Source: JBFMGS01 sp040752635 | GTDB lineage: Bacteria > Bacillota > SHA-98 > UBA4971 | DNA length: 30,354 bases | Reading direction: 5' to 3' | Assembly: GCA_040752635.1 (NCBI GenBank) | Contig: JBFMGS010000026.1 | Location: forward strand, 1 to 30,354 | Shown: one piece after another, positions 15,139-21,536 of the stretch | Position numbering within the stretch: position 1 is the first letter of the stretch | How the letters are laid out: each line of letters opens with the position of its first letter | Notes under the pieces: model-generated | What the model saw: only the letters and a program-made list of their open reading frames with translations | Database searches by the model: none | Told to the model about the DNA's origin: nothing | Position numbers and translations under genes: made by a program

Positions 15139-17043
15139 ATGCAGACACTGAGGTTGTTTCTAGCCATGGTCTTGTGCGGGGCGGTTCTACTTGCGTTCGC
15201 CTCTCCTGTTGAACGGGCACACGCGCAGGAAGCGCCGTCAGTGCAGGACCCGTCCCTCGAGATTGCCTCCGACATATTCCCTCCGACCATCACCGTGATC
15301 TCCCCGGCGAAAGGCGAAGTCGTGACCACAGGCACGCCCTTGATCGAAGTAGCTTTCGAGGACCCGGGCTCCGGCATCGACGAGACAACGATGCACCTCG
15401 CCATCGACAAGGCCAACGTCACGTCGCGGGCCACCATCTCCGAAGATCGGGTCACCTATAGACCCGGCGTGCCTCTTGCCCGCGGGACTCACGAAGTGTA
15501 TTTCGGCGTCCGGGACAGGGCCGGGAACCTCGGCGAGGTCAGGTGGAGCTTCGAGGTCAAGCCCTTTTTCGAAGGAATGCGGGTGGGGGGCAGGAACACT
15601 CTCAGAATGGAGTGGTACCCGATATCGAAGGCCACCGATACTCTAGACCTCACCCTCCAGGCAAGGGTTGCGGATTCCGATGTGCGTCTGCGCCTCCTTG
15701 GACGGGGCACCAACTACCCGGGTGGCACGCCGCTCGTCAGCTTCGATGACTACAACCTTTACCTGGACAAGTACTCGCTCGAAGTCCGCCACGGCAGCTC
15801 GGCTGTGGCTGCGGGCCACACCGCCGTTCTGATCGAGTCCGAGATATTCCAGGTAAGCCGCGAGGTGCTCGGAGGAGTGGCGAGCACCACCCTCCGCATC
15901 CCAACAGGCCAGCACGATCTTTCGGCCTTTTGCGGAAAGATCGCCAGTTCAAGCGGGCTGGGCCTCAGGGTGTACGACATAGCCGGTGTCACGGAACAAT
16001 GGAAGGCGAAGACGGGGTTTGTCCTCGGGGCCATTTATGCGAGCCTTGAAGGCCCCGCCGGCGATGATGGTTACCACGTGGTCGGGGCAAGAGGTCGGCT
16101 GCGTGTGGCTCAGAAGGGAGACCTGCGATTCGAGGTGGTTCACGGGGCGTCGAAAGACGGCGATGCCTCGGGCAACGGCATCGCCCTTCACCTGGATGTG
16201 CCGTTCGCTTCGTCCACCCTTGGAGTAGACTTCATCACCCTGGAGCCAGACTATCCCCTTCCGGGCGCTCCTCCGTCGCTTTCTCCTGGCAGAGGCGGAA
16301 TCCTGCGATATGGCCTCCGGACCATGACCAAAGTGCCTGCGAAGGGCATCCTCACGCTGAACGGCGCCCTCACCCGGGACAACCTCGACGGAAGCGCGGA
16401 ATACACCCTGAACCGCGGCAACCTTGCCGTGAACTACTACTATCCTGTCAGCTCCGCTTTGAACCTGCGTGCGACTTACCAGGGCGAGTACAAGCAGAGC
16501 GACGACTTGCCCGACCCTGCCGTCGATTCTATTGCGAGCACAACTTCGCTCGCGGCGTCATTGCAGCTCGGCCGGGCGCCGCGCCGGTCGTCCGTGCAGG
16601 CGACGTACTCGATGGGAGCGACGGAAGACCGGATCTCGGGCAGGGCGTCCAGCACGGCCAAGCTCTCAGGCTCCTGGTCGATGCCGCTCGGGGCGTGGAC
16701 CTTGAGCTCGGCACTGGATCTCTCGCGGCAGGAGGCGTCGCCCGACGGCACGCGCACCGACTCGACCTCCGCCAAGGTGACGGCGAGCGGCCAGGTCGTC
16801 CCGAAGGTCCTGCAGGGCACCTTCACTCTCTTCAGGACGGGCAGCGACAAGTTCGAGACGGCGTCGGTCGATCCCGCGCTGCGCAAGACCGAGGCGGGCT
16901 TCGAGACCAACCTGCGCCTGTCCGTGTCGAAGTCGTCCACGCTTGCCCTCGTCTTCAAGAACTCCTGGTGGACCCAGCAGGACACGGCGTTCAAGGAAGG
17001 CCAGAACCGCACGCTCAACCTGGAGTGGGCGGTCAGCTTCTAG
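15139..17043 (+). CDS. Outer-membrane beta-barrel protein with an N-terminal Ig-like domain
   Basis: This is a 634-residue protein. Residues 1-29 are a signal peptide ending AHA before QEAP. Residues about 46-137 form one Ig-like domain (PPTITVISPAKGEV, then YRPGVPLARGTHEVYFGVRD and RAGNLGEVRWSFEV). This resembles the last domain of the giant protein, which shows the same PP-x-IT-x-I-x-P, GVP-x-A-x-G-x-H and D-x-AGN pattern. The rest is a large barrel with many alternating strands (LTLNGALTRD, NLAVNYYYPV, LNLRATYQGEY) and ends in EWAVSF with a terminal phenylalanine. The start at ATG 15139 was chosen over the upstream ATG at 15088 because of GAGGAGG at 15124-15130. It could display or capture the giant protein at the outer membrane; this is inference. 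Confidence 0.82.
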   Translation: MQTLRLFLAMVLCGAVLLAFASPVERAHAQEAPSVQDPSLEIASDIFPPTITVISPAKGEVVTTGTPLIEVAFEDPGSGIDETTMHLAIDKANVTSRATISEDRVTYRPGVPLARGTHEVYFGVRDRAGNLGEVRWSFEVKPFFEGMRVGGRNTLRMEWYPISKATDTLDLTLQARVADSDVRLRLLGRGTNYPGGTPLVSFDDYNLYLDKYSLEVRHGSSAVAAGHTAVLIESEIFQVSREVLGGVASTTLRIPTGQHDLSAFCGKIASSSGLGLRVYDIAGVTEQWKAKTGFVLGAIYASLEGPAGDDGYHVVGARGRLRVAQKGDLRFEVVHGASKDGDASGNGIALHLDVPFASSTLGVDFITLEPDYPLPGAPPSLSPGRGGILRYGLRTMTKVPAKGILTLNGALTRDNLDGSAEYTLNRGNLAVNYYYPVSSALNLRATYQGEYKQSDDLPDPAVDSIASTTSLAASLQLGRAPRRSSVQATYSMGATEDRISGRASSTAKLSGSWSMPLGAWTLSSALDLSRQEASPDGTRTDSTSAKVTASGQVVPKVLQGTFTLFRTGSDKFETASVDPALRKTEAGFETNLRLSVSKSSTLALVFKNSWWTQQDTAFKEGQNRTLNLEWAVSF

Positions 17044-17122
17044 GCGACGGCTCATTGGCACCCAGAGCAAACAAGAGAAGGGGAGGCTTTCCAGCTTGCC
17101 CCTGGCTGCACCCACACTCAGC

Positions 17123-17368
17123 TTAACGGTCCAGCCTCCCGTCCTTTAGCACCCGGCGGAATTCCTCCTCATCTTTAAGCCCGATGTCTCGTAGCATCCT
17201 GTGAAACGTCCCGGTAGGTATGTCCCTACCCTTCGAGTGTACGTGGACCGCGACGCGGCGGTACGCCCCGGTCGGGTCGATCCCTTCCCACACCGTGCCC
17301 GTCCTGCCGGGCCGAAGACCCAGTATCCGGCACACCCGCTCGAAGTCGCGGAAAGAGCAGGTTCCCAT
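17123..17368 (-). CDS. hicA: HicA-family mRNA interferase toxin
   Basis: This is an 81-residue protein with the dsRBD-like HicA fold. FRDFERVCRILGL is the first helix, and VAVHVHSKGRDIPTGTFHRM carries the histidine region and the conserved GRDIPTGT turn, followed by MLRDIGLKDEEEFRR. HicA toxins cut mRNA and are blocked by the antitoxin gene upstream. The start is the ATG at 17368, one base after the antitoxin stop (TGA-C-ATG). A GTG at 17401 would overlap the antitoxin by 32 bases and gives an atypical extension. The size matches the family. Confidence 0.8.
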   Translation of the reverse strand: MGTCSFRDFERVCRILGLRPGRTGTVWEGIDPTGAYRRVAVHVHSKGRDIPTGTFHRMLRDIGLKDEEEFRRVLKDGRLDR

Positions 17369-17369
17369 G

Positions 17370-17804
17370 TCAGAAGCCCAGGACCTTTCGCGCTTCGTCA
17401 CGGCTCGCGGCGTGAGCCAACCTCAGGAGGTACGGATAGTGCCGCCGACGGTCAGCGACGTTGAGGAAAAGGTCGAGGCGATCAAGATAGTCCTGTGCAT
17501 AGTCGAGGGCCAGATCCACCGCCTGCTCTACTGCCGCATCCTTGTCGTCCGCCCATGTGTAGATCGAGATCTCGTCGAGAAAGACCTGCCACGCGCCGGT
17601 AGTCTCGTCGCGCTCTATCGTCGGGGAGAACCTGTACGCATTCGCTAGCCATTCCTCCAGCAATTGCGTGCTAACAATGGATACCCTGCGAGGCGACGAC
17701 ATTCTTGCATTTTCACAGATCACCTCGCGCCCCTTGAGAGCGGCCTCGTCGAACAATGTGGCGAACCGGGCGCGCGCCTCGCTGATACTCTTGATAGATA
17801 CCAT
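17370..17804 (-). CDS. Two-part antitoxin (Phd/YefM-like N-terminus, HicB-like C-terminus) of HicA
   Basis: This is a 144-residue protein. Residues 1-55 (VSIKSISEARARFATLFDEA, a basic loop, then a segment ending SIVSTQLLEEWL) look like the Phd/YefM DNA-binding and dimerisation fold. Residues 58-105 (FSPTIERDETTGAWQVFLDE, then AAVEQAVDLALDYAQDYL) resemble the HicB partial RNase H fold. The remaining 35 residues (RRRHYPYLLRLAHAASRDEA) are like those of known Firmicutes proteins paired with HicA. The start at ATG 17804 is set by GGGAGG nine bases upstream. The frame is open further to 17852, but without a ribosome site. It should repress its operon and neutralise HicA. Confidence 0.75.
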   Translation of the reverse strand: MVSIKSISEARARFATLFDEAALKGREVICENARMSSPRRVSIVSTQLLEEWLANAYRFSPTIERDETTGAWQVFLDEISIYTWADDKDAAVEQAVDLALDYAQDYLDRLDLFLNVADRRRHYPYLLRLAHAASRDEARKVLGF

Positions 17805-18067
17805 AGGTTTAAGCCTCCCGCCAGGCGAGTCCCTGTTGTCCATTACGTCCACCCCGATTGTATCATATGTGTGCTATTTGTACGTATAGTACTCAAGGAC
17901 ACATCGCATCATTCTTTCGAGCGATCTTATTGCGTATCGAGAACGCCACATAGGTATGCAAGCCGTTCCTGAAGGCATCAATCGATCATGAGAAACAACA
18001 AGGAACGTAAGCGCCCGATAGACGCTTCACGCTCCCGGTTGGGTCAACACAGCGACCGGCCTGCTCA

Positions 18068-18406
18068 TTAGTCGGCTGGACACACTGTCCGGATGGCGCC
18101 GATTTCGATCCCCTCTCTCAGGGCCACTCGCACAACCCCGATTTCTCCGGCTTTCTTGCTGAACTCCTCTGGAGTATAGCAAAGGGGTTCAACGGCGTCG
18201 TCGAGCGTCCAGAAGCGGTACACTGATGAGATGCGGTCCGTGAAAGGAATGCCTGCGAAGCTCTCTGATACTAAGACGATGTCGTAGTCGCTGTGCTTGA
18301 GGTAATCGCCCCTGGCCCTGGACCCGAAGAGGATGGCCCGGTTGAGCTTGTAAGCCCTGTTTACGCGCCGGATGAATCGCTCGACCTCAGCAGGGACTCG
18401 GCCCAT
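18068..18406 (-). CDS. Minimal nucleotidyltransferase
   Basis: This is a 112-residue MNT-type protein. FGSRARG at 27-33 is followed by the paired acids D40-x-D42, and E73 in AVEPLCY may be the third metal ligand. Such proteins act as AMP-transferring antitoxins or uncharacterised nucleotidyltransferases. The ATG start lies inside the small ORF 18361-18492 (46-bp overlap), with AAGGTGG as ribosome site. It is the last gene of an operon of two nucleotidyltransferases. No full-length HEPN partner follows; the downstream 240 bp to the antitoxin of the HicA pair holds no gene that I can see. Confidence 0.78.
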   Translation of the reverse strand: MGRVPAEVERFIRRVNRAYKLNRAILFGSRARGDYLKHSDYDIVLVSESFAGIPFTDRISSVYRFWTLDDAVEPLCYTPEEFSKKAGEIGVVRVALREGIEIGAIRTVCPAD

Positions 18407-18492
18407 TGCACCACCTTCTCTGCCAGCCCCAGGTGCCTTTCAGCCAATCTCCTGGTGTACATCTCCGCTGGAGTACCTACCGCCTTATTCAT
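18361..18492 (-). CDS. Small helical protein between two nucleotidyltransferases
   Basis: This 43-residue ORF starts with ATG at 18492-18490, overlapping the TGA of the upstream nucleotidyltransferase (ATGA), and runs into the start of the next. The peptide contains EMYTRRLAERHLGLAEKVVQ and is probably a single charged amphipathic helix. In comparable operons this position holds a HEPN protein, so this may be a shortened HEPN-like partner. The last 15 residues overlap another gene and look less natural. Coupled translation is the main evidence that it is real. Confidence 0.45.
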   Translation of the reverse strand: MNKAVGTPAEMYTRRLAERHLGLAEKVVQWAESLLRSSDSSGA

Positions 18493-18833
18493 AGTGGGAC
18501 GCCGTCCTGTTCAATTGCCTGCCTAATGGGGAGGAGAGACACTAAGCCCCTTTCCCACGACTCTTCATCGATCACTAAGGTGCTGAGGTTGGTCCCGTAC
18601 TCCAGGTTCACGTTGCAAACAAGGTCAGTTATCAGGTGGCGCTCGGCGCGACTCAGTGGCCTGCTGGTTAGAACAAGCAAGTCCACGTCAGACTCCTCGT
18701 CTGCTTCTCCGCGGGCGACCGACCCGAATAGAGCTAGACGCTTCACTCCGAACTGCCGCCGGAGACGTTCTTTCACTCTAGCCAGCGCCATACGTTCGTT
18801 GTCTGAAAGACTCAGATCCTCAAACCGCTTCAC
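18489..18833 (-). CDS. Minimal nucleotidyltransferase, first gene of the operon
   Basis: This is a 114-residue protein with FGSVARG at 36-42 and D49-x-D51, the nucleotidyltransferase signature. The N-terminal helical part (LSDNERMALARVKERLRRQF) precedes it, as is usual. The third ligand is not obvious: where MNT proteins have an acid, this has STLVIDEESW. The start is probably GTG 18833, preceded by AGGGG; TTG 18857 is an alternative. An extended -10 promoter lies 50 bp upstream. The stop overlaps the start of the small ORF. Confidence 0.75.
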   Translation of the reverse strand: MKRFEDLSLSDNERMALARVKERLRRQFGVKRLALFGSVARGEADEESDVDLLVLTSRPLSRAERHLITDLVCNVNLEYGTNLSTLVIDEESWERGLVSLLPIRQAIEQDGVPL

Positions 18834-18881
18834 GGCTACGACCCCTGCTGCCGTCAAGAACAGATTCCGCGTCGCACCTTC

Positions 18882-18890
18882 AGTATACCA
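18882..18890 (-). promoter_or_regulatory. Extended -10 promoter of the nucleotidyltransferase operon
   Basis: The minus strand reads TGGTATACT, an extended -10 element (TGn plus TATACT). The -35 region is weak. It is the same promoter style as that of the MNT/HEPN pair at 2120-2128. Confidence 0.45.
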
Positions 18891-19073
18891 TGAGCGGACC
18901 CCTCACACCAGCAGTATGCCACCAGCGGACATCCGGCACCGGCAAGGCCGCTTCGGATAACCAGCAACGAAAGCAGAAACCCGTGCGCACCTCTAGAGCC
19001 GAGGCAGGTCTACTGGAACTGGTAGAGGGGTTCCTGGGAGAATGGCAGCAAGCGGTTCCGCATTAGTGGCAAC

Positions 19074-19116
19074 GGCGGGGACCGTTTGCAGGTGCGTCCT
19101 GCGCACGTTCCCCGCC
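19074..19116 (-). terminator. Hairpin downstream of the small barrel gene
   Basis: GGCGGGGA (19074-19081) pairs with TCCCCGCC (19109-19116), and an inner GCAGG/CCTGC stem fills most of the loop. It lies 40 bp after the stop of the minus-strand barrel gene. No T-run is present. Confidence 0.35.
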
Positions 19117-19155
19117 TGATCAAGCCGGATTCTGGGAGACTTGTGGTCTTTGACC

Positions 19156-19623
19156 TTAGAACTTGAGGCCCAAGCTCGCCCCGAGCATCATGCCGCTCTG
19201 ATTGACGGCTGGAATGAGGGCATAGCCAATCTCGGCGGTCGCGTACCAGTTGTCCTTCTCGTATTTTGCCCCGACGGTCGCGCCACGATAGCTTACCGTG
19301 ACGTCCATGGGCCCGGTGTACCACGAGAAATACGATGCCGCCACGCTTCCGATGTAGCCCGTAACAAACGGCCGAATCTCCCCGTAGGACGCGTATCCCC
19401 GGACGCCAATGGCTCCGCCGATGGCAGTCGTAGCTCCGCTGCTTCCCACGCCGCCTTCGAGAACCAGCGACAGCCTATCGAACACGGGGAATTCCAACTC
19501 GGCTCCTACCAACCCCGCGCCAGCCCCGGTCTTTACTCCGACGTACCCCGCTGCATAAATCGGCCCTGACCATAGAAGACACGCAACCAACATAAGAACG
19601 ATGACCTGTAACCTGCGAACCAT
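19156..19623 (-). CDS. Small outer-membrane beta-barrel protein
   Basis: This is a 155-residue exported protein. Its signal peptide (VRRLQ, hydrophobic core, ending PIYA before AGYVGV) is followed by about eight short strands with glycine-rich turns (GYVGVKTGAGAGLVGAELEF, RLSLVLEGGV, RPFVTGYIGS). It ends in MLGASLGLKF with a terminal phenylalanine. The size fits an eight-stranded OmpA/OmpX-like barrel, perhaps a structural or lipid-interacting protein. The start is ATG 19623 with GGGAGGG seven bases upstream; GTG 19626 is also in frame. It stands alone on the minus strand. Confidence 0.78.
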   Translation of the reverse strand: MVRRLQVIVLMLVACLLWSGPIYAAGYVGVKTGAGAGLVGAELEFPVFDRLSLVLEGGVGSSGATTAIGGAIGVRGYASYGEIRPFVTGYIGSVAASYFSWYTGPMDVTVSYRGATVGAKYEKDNWYATAEIGYALIPAVNQSGMMLGASLGLKF

Positions 19624-19838
19624 CACTTGACCCTCCCTTTCAGTTGTCGTCTCAATTTGAGTTCGTCACTGCAGGTTCCTGCGGCTCGACCTTGCCGACT
19701 CACCTGGGTCGGTGGCGATGCCCGAAAAGCCGGGTAGCGCGCGGTCCTCCGCTATCGCAGCCTTACAACACTATTCGACGCCGTTCTTGCAATTCCTTCA
19801 ATGGCATACCAAGTTTCACCACAAGAGCATTGGATTAC
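19624..19838. other. Intergenic region upstream of the small barrel gene
   Basis: I see no gene here. The stretch should contain the promoter of the minus-strand barrel gene, but I cannot place one with confidence. Confidence 0.3.
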
Positions 19839-20090
19839 CTATAGATAACCAACTCCGAAGTTGAAACGATGTCCAGGTGCACCGTAGGCGCGCCCCGTGT
19901 GCATACGCTCCACGCCGAACGCAACTTCTGAGTTCGAGCTTGGGTATCTATAGCTTCTCCACGAATTCCCTAGCGTGCGCTCCTTCAGAGGCCCCACACG
20001 CCCGCCTTTCAGTATCCCGATCCTGCGAAACTCCTCCTCATCGTGAAGCCCGAGAACCCGTAGCATTCTGATGTGGTCTTTTGCGGTGTA
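19839..20090 (-). pseudogene. HicA-like C-terminal remnant
   Basis: The first part of this minus-strand frame reads HIRMLRVLGLHDEEEFRRIG. It closely parallels FHRMLRDIGLKDEEEFRRVL at the end of the HicA gene at 17123-17368. The toxin core with its GRDIPTGT turn is absent, and the frame continues through unrelated sequence to 19839. It is best explained as the tail of a lost hicA copy. Confidence 0.45.
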
Positions 20091-20106
20091 ATAGTTCGAT
20101 CTTTCC

Positions 20107-20148
20107 TCACAGTCTCTTCACAGAATCCTGAAAAAGGTCGCGTATAAT
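20107..20148 (+). promoter_or_regulatory. Activator-dependent promoter of the spy-like gene
   Basis: TATAAT at 20143-20148 has no -35 at the normal distance. Instead TCACAG occurs twice, at 20107-20112 and 20118-20123, exactly 11 bp apart, ending 19 bp before the -10. Direct repeats in 11-bp phase overlapping the -35 region are typical of PhoB/OmpR-family binding sites. The OmpR-family regulator encoded just downstream is the obvious candidate. Confidence 0.55.
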
Positions 20149-20218
20149 GATTCTTGAGCGAGGCCACGGGTTTTCCACGGACGCGCTCAGAACAGAAGGC
20201 CTGAAAGGAGGTGGAGGC

Positions 20219-20731
20219 ATGAGGAAGAGAATCCTGTTTCCTGTTTTGGCCCTGATGCTGGTGCTCGGGTTGGCATATACAGCCTCGGCAGGCGGCCGCG
20301 CCCGGGGCTTCTGGGGAGGCGGCGCCGCTGCTCCGTTCGCGGGCGGCGCGCGGGCTGCAATCACCGGCAATACCTCGCGCAATCTCGTCGATGCGCTCCA
20401 GCTCACCGACGAACAGATAGCCAAGCTCCAGGAACTTCAGAAGGCCACGTACGACAAGACGAGGAACCTGAGAATCCAGCTTCAGGACCTCATGTTTGAG
20501 CTGAGACTGCTCAGACTGCAAAGGAATCCAGATCAGTCTGCCATCAACTCCAAGACCGAGCAGCTGAACAACCTGCGCAAGCAACTCTACGAAATCGGTC
20601 AACAGAACCAAGAGCAAATGAAGTCTATCCTGACACAGGAACAACTGGAGAAGATGACAGCCCCTCGGGGTGGTGGTGGACGCGGCAGGCGCGGTGCGGC
20701 CGGTAGAATGGGCCCGTGCGGCTGGTTCTAG
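20219..20731 (+). CDS. Spy/CpxP-like periplasmic protein (LTXXQ family)
   Basis: This is a 170-residue exported protein. Its signal peptide (RKRILF, hydrophobic core, TASA before GGRARG) ends near residue 24. The core is helical and has two LTxxQ motifs: LTDEQ in LQLTDEQIAKLQEL (about residue 61) and LTQEQ in SILTQEQLEKM (about 140). Glycine/arginine-rich tails flank it. Relatives (Spy, CpxP, ZraP) are periplasmic chaperones or metal/envelope-stress sensors that damp a two-component system. The start at ATG 20219 follows AAAGGAGGTGG. The adjacent OmpR/PhoR pair and the TCACAG repeats in its promoter suggest that it is a target and perhaps a feedback partner of that system. Confidence 0.82.
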   Translation: MRKRILFPVLALMLVLGLAYTASAGGRARGFWGGGAAAPFAGGARAAITGNTSRNLVDALQLTDEQIAKLQELQKATYDKTRNLRIQLQDLMFELRLLRLQRNPDQSAINSKTEQLNNLRKQLYEIGQQNQEQMKSILTQEQLEKMTAPRGGGGRGRRGAAGRMGPCGWF

Positions 20732-20771
20732 GTTCACCGTACGCACCGTGTAGAAATGTACCTCTCGACAG

Positions 20772-20820
20772 CCTGCAGTCGTCCGGGCGGGGGGCACGCC
20801 CCCGCTCCGGGCGCTGCAGG
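20772..20820 (+). terminator. Large GC-rich hairpin between the spy-like gene and the regulator
   Basis: Three nested stems are exact: CCTGCAG/CTGCAGG outside, CCGG/CCGG, and GCGGGGG/CCCCCGC around a 5-nt loop. No T-run follows. It ends 5 bp before an in-frame ATG of the regulator, so it could also hide a ribosome site if that ATG were used. Confidence 0.5.
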
Positions 20821-20852
20821 GCATTATGGTTTCCCGGGAGGCGTTCGCAGCA

Positions 20853-21536
20853 TTGAGTACCATTCTAGTAGTGGAAGACGAGGAATCGGTCCGCGAATTG
20901 GTACGCATGTATCTGGAGAACGAGGGCTTCCGCGTGGAAACTGCGAGTGACGGCGAGGAAGCTCTCAACAAGGTAAAGGCCAATACCCCGGACCTCATCG
21001 TTCTGGATGTCATGTTGCCTAAATTCGATGGCTGGACCGTCTGTAAGGAAGTAAAGAAGACCTCGAGCGTACCTATCATCATGCTCAGCGCCAGGGCGGA
21101 GGAGTTTGACCGGGTGCTCGGCCTGGAGCTTGGCGCTGACGACTATATTCCCAAGCCATTCAGTCCTCGCGAGATGGTCGCCCGCGTGAGGGCGGTCTTG
21201 CGGAGGACCGGCTCCAATCCTGAAGCCGGCGGGCGGGTAATCACCTATCTGGATCTCACCATAGATCACGATGCCAGTCGCGTGGTGATAAGGGATAAAG
21301 AGGTGGCGATGACTCCCAAGGAATTTGAACTGCTGTGGTTTCTGGCCTGCCACCCGGGCCGGGTATACAGCCGCGAACAGCTTCTCGAAGAGGTTTGGGG
21401 GTACGAGTACCTGGGCGACGCACGCACAGTAGATACGCATATCAAACGGCTGCGGGAGAAACTCCACGCGAATGACGAGGCTACATACATCAAGACGGTA
21501 TGGGGGCGCGGTTATAAATTCGAGGCGACCGGGTAA
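20853..21536 (+). CDS. OmpR/PhoB-family response regulator
   Basis: This is a 227-residue transcription factor. The receiver domain (about 1-115) has the acidic pocket VEDEE, phosphoacceptor D52 (LIVLDVMLP), S79 (MLSAR) and K101 (IPKPF). The winged-helix DNA-binding domain (about 128-226) includes MTPKEFELLWFLACHPGRVY and TVDTHIKRLREKL. I prefer TTG 20853, with GGGAGG at 20836-20841, because it gives the standard start STILVVEDE. The longer frame from ATG 20826 begins in the shadow of a strong hairpin. The stop TAA is immediately followed by the kinase ATG. It probably binds the TCACAG repeats before the spy-like gene and the exporter region. Confidence 0.92.
   Translation: MSTILVVEDEESVRELVRMYLENEGFRVETASDGEEALNKVKANTPDLIVLDVMLPKFDGWTVCKEVKKTSSVPIIMLSARAEEFDRVLGLELGADDYIPKPFSPREMVARVRAVLRRTGSNPEAGGRVITYLDLTIDHDASRVVIRDKEVAMTPKEFELLWFLACHPGRVYSREQLLEEVWGYEYLGDARTVDTHIKRLREKLHANDEATYIKTVWGRGYKFEATG

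Noticed and set aside
18890..19066. 58-codon plus-strand ORF ending LLELVEGFLGEWQQAVPH
   Set aside because: The end looks protein-like, but there is no ribosome site and the start overlaps the promoter of the opposite operon. Too weak to call a gene.
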